6,739 bases of DNA from Ruminiclostridium sp. (GTDB lineage: Bacteria; Bacillota_A; Clostridia; Oscillospirales; Oscillospiraceae), in assembly GCA_017521345.1 (NCBI GenBank), contig JAFXCU010000229.1, positions 1 through 6,739 of the forward strand, written 5' to 3'. Position numbers and translations under genes: made by a program. The notes beneath the pieces are model-generated. The model had not been told where the DNA came from. It worked only from the letters and a program-made list of their open reading frames with translations, and made no database searches. Positions 6,214 to 6,739 of the stretch are shown here, piece by piece (within the stretch, counting starts at the first letter, position 1; the number at the start of each line of letters is the position of its first letter).

Positions 6214-6440
6214 GGGGAGGTGGCTCGCCGTAGGCGAGTCGGAGGGGTTGTTTCGGAAAACGTTGCGGATTCGCATGAACTTTCGCCAGAACGGCATGGT
6301 TACTGCTGCACAATCCCTCAGTCACCTTCGGTGACAGCCTACGGCCCGGGTCGCAATCATAGATTGCTTCCCGCTTTGGCTAAAAACATGCCCCTGGCAT
6401 GTTTTCTTAACGCGTCGCGCCCTTTGCACAAGGGAGCCTT
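6197..6440. repeat. Composite palindromic (MITE/REP-like) repeat element
   Basis: The outer ends are imperfect inverted repeats: the left end (from 6197, AAGCCTCCCC) matches the complement of the right end (to 6440) at about 17 of 21 positions. An inner pair, GGAGGGGTTGT (6241-6251) and ACAATCCCTCA (6310-6320), is complementary at 9 of 11. Local hairpins are 6200-6206/6214-6220, 6224-6229/6233-6238, 6321-6326/6330-6335, 6353-6358/6362-6367 and a perfect 10-bp stem 6383-6392/6396-6405. It carries no credible gene. The CCTCCCC...GGGGAGG core followed by GGAGGGGTTGT resembles abundant intergenic repeats I associate with Oscillospiraceae genomes. That link is from memory and untested. Exact ends are approximate, and no clear target-site duplication was found. 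Confidence 0.7.
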
Positions 6441-6476
6441 GTGGGGGCTATTGACGAAGGTAGTTCTTTGACAGAC

Positions 6477-6509
6477 AAAAAAAGGAAGTGCGTGAGCACT
6501 TCCTTTTTT
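6477..6509. terminator. Bidirectional intrinsic terminator
   Basis: An 8-bp GC-containing stem (GGAAGTGC 6484-6491 with GCACTTCC 6496-6503, loop GTGA) is flanked by seven As on the left and six Ts on the right. It therefore reads as a terminator on both strands: for the plus-strand operon ending with ogt and for the convergent minus-strand gene whose stop is at 6517. Confidence 0.9.
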
Positions 6510-6516
6510 GACGTAT

Positions 6517-6738
6517 TCAGGGCTTCATGTGGTTTAGTTCCTTCTCGCAGAAGGGGCAGGCCGGGGGCAGGCGGCGGTAGAGGATGATGCTCTTGCCGCA
6601 GTGAGGGCACTTGCAGAAGCGCCGGAAGAAAAAGCTGAGGGCCAGGCAGAGGATGCCGAAGGCGGCCAGCAGATAGAAGGCGGTAGGGCTGGCGGACTTG
6701 TCCGCAAAGAGCAGGGCAAGCAGGGACACGATGCCCAT
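6517..6738 (-). CDS. Small membrane protein with a C-terminal zinc ribbon (5' end may lie beyond window)
   Basis: The visible 73 codons encode a hydrophobic N-terminal part with one clear membrane segment (about residues 19-38, AFYLLAAFGILCLALSFFF), then FRRFCK and two CxxC pairs, CPHC (44-47) and CPFC (61-64), seventeen residues apart. This is a zinc-ribbon arrangement. By inference it is an integral membrane protein with a cytoplasmic metal-binding tail; substrate or partner unknown. The first visible ATG (6738) is one base from the window edge and its ribosome binding site cannot be seen, so the true start may be upstream. It is convergent with ogt and ends just before the shared bidirectional terminator. 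No specific family was recognised. Confidence 0.72.
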   Translation of the reverse strand: MGIVSLLALLFADKSASPTAFYLLAAFGILCLALSFFFRRFCKCPHCGKSIILYRRLPPACPFCEKELNHMKP

Positions 6739-6739
6739 G

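Noticed and set aside
6220..6471. 83-codon plus-strand open frame within the repeat
   Set aside because: It is composed of palindromic repeat sequence, has no ribosome binding site of its own, and its translation has no recognisable domain.

Overview
The window looks like chromosomal DNA from a high-GC, Gram-positive member of the Clostridia, most likely the Oscillospiraceae (Flavonifractor/Oscillibacter-like). This is inferred from two surface proteins with S-layer homology (SLH) domains, a SEDS peptidoglycan polymerase, strong AGGAGG ribosome binding sites, tRNA genes that encode CCA, heavy CTG/CTC leucine use, and a composite palindromic repeat of a kind I associate with that family. No genus is claimed.

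Left part, all minus strand (1-3405). Read in the direction of transcription, a compact operon tsaE-tsaB-upp (3405 down to 1623) starts at a divergent intergenic region. It encodes two proteins of the t6A tRNA-modification machinery and uracil phosphoribosyltransferase, and ends at a strong hairpin (1578-1605). Two complete tRNA-Leu(CAG) transcription units follow, each with its own UP-like A/T tract, consensus-like promoter, identical 88-nt tRNA and intrinsic terminator. Last comes a secreted protein running off the left edge (1050 to 1): signal peptide, a C-type lectin domain, a second shortened lectin-like repeat, then SLH domains. It has no stop codon inside the window but is open throughout and has an excellent promoter and ribosome binding site.

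Right part, plus strand (3560-6213). This is a probable three-gene operon: a RodA/FtsW/SpoVE-type SEDS membrane protein, a secreted protein with one cadherin/Ig-like (Big_9-type) domain and three SLH repeats, and an Ogt-type methylated-DNA-protein cysteine methyltransferase. The ogt stop codon lies inside the first hairpin of a ~244-bp palindromic repeat (6197-6440). A bidirectional terminator (6477-6509) separates this operon from a small convergent gene for a membrane-anchored zinc-ribbon protein (6738-6517), which may begin beyond the right edge.

Themes: cell-envelope building and surface display (SEDS and two SLH proteins), translation fidelity and leucine decoding (t6A enzymes, twin tRNA-Leu), and nucleobase salvage/DNA repair. 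I found no phage, CRISPR, toxin-antitoxin or retroelement genes. The least ordinary items are the tandem lectin/SLH protein, the duplicated tRNA units, the SEDS/SLH pairing without an adjacent penicillin-binding protein, and the repeat that supplies the ogt stop codon.
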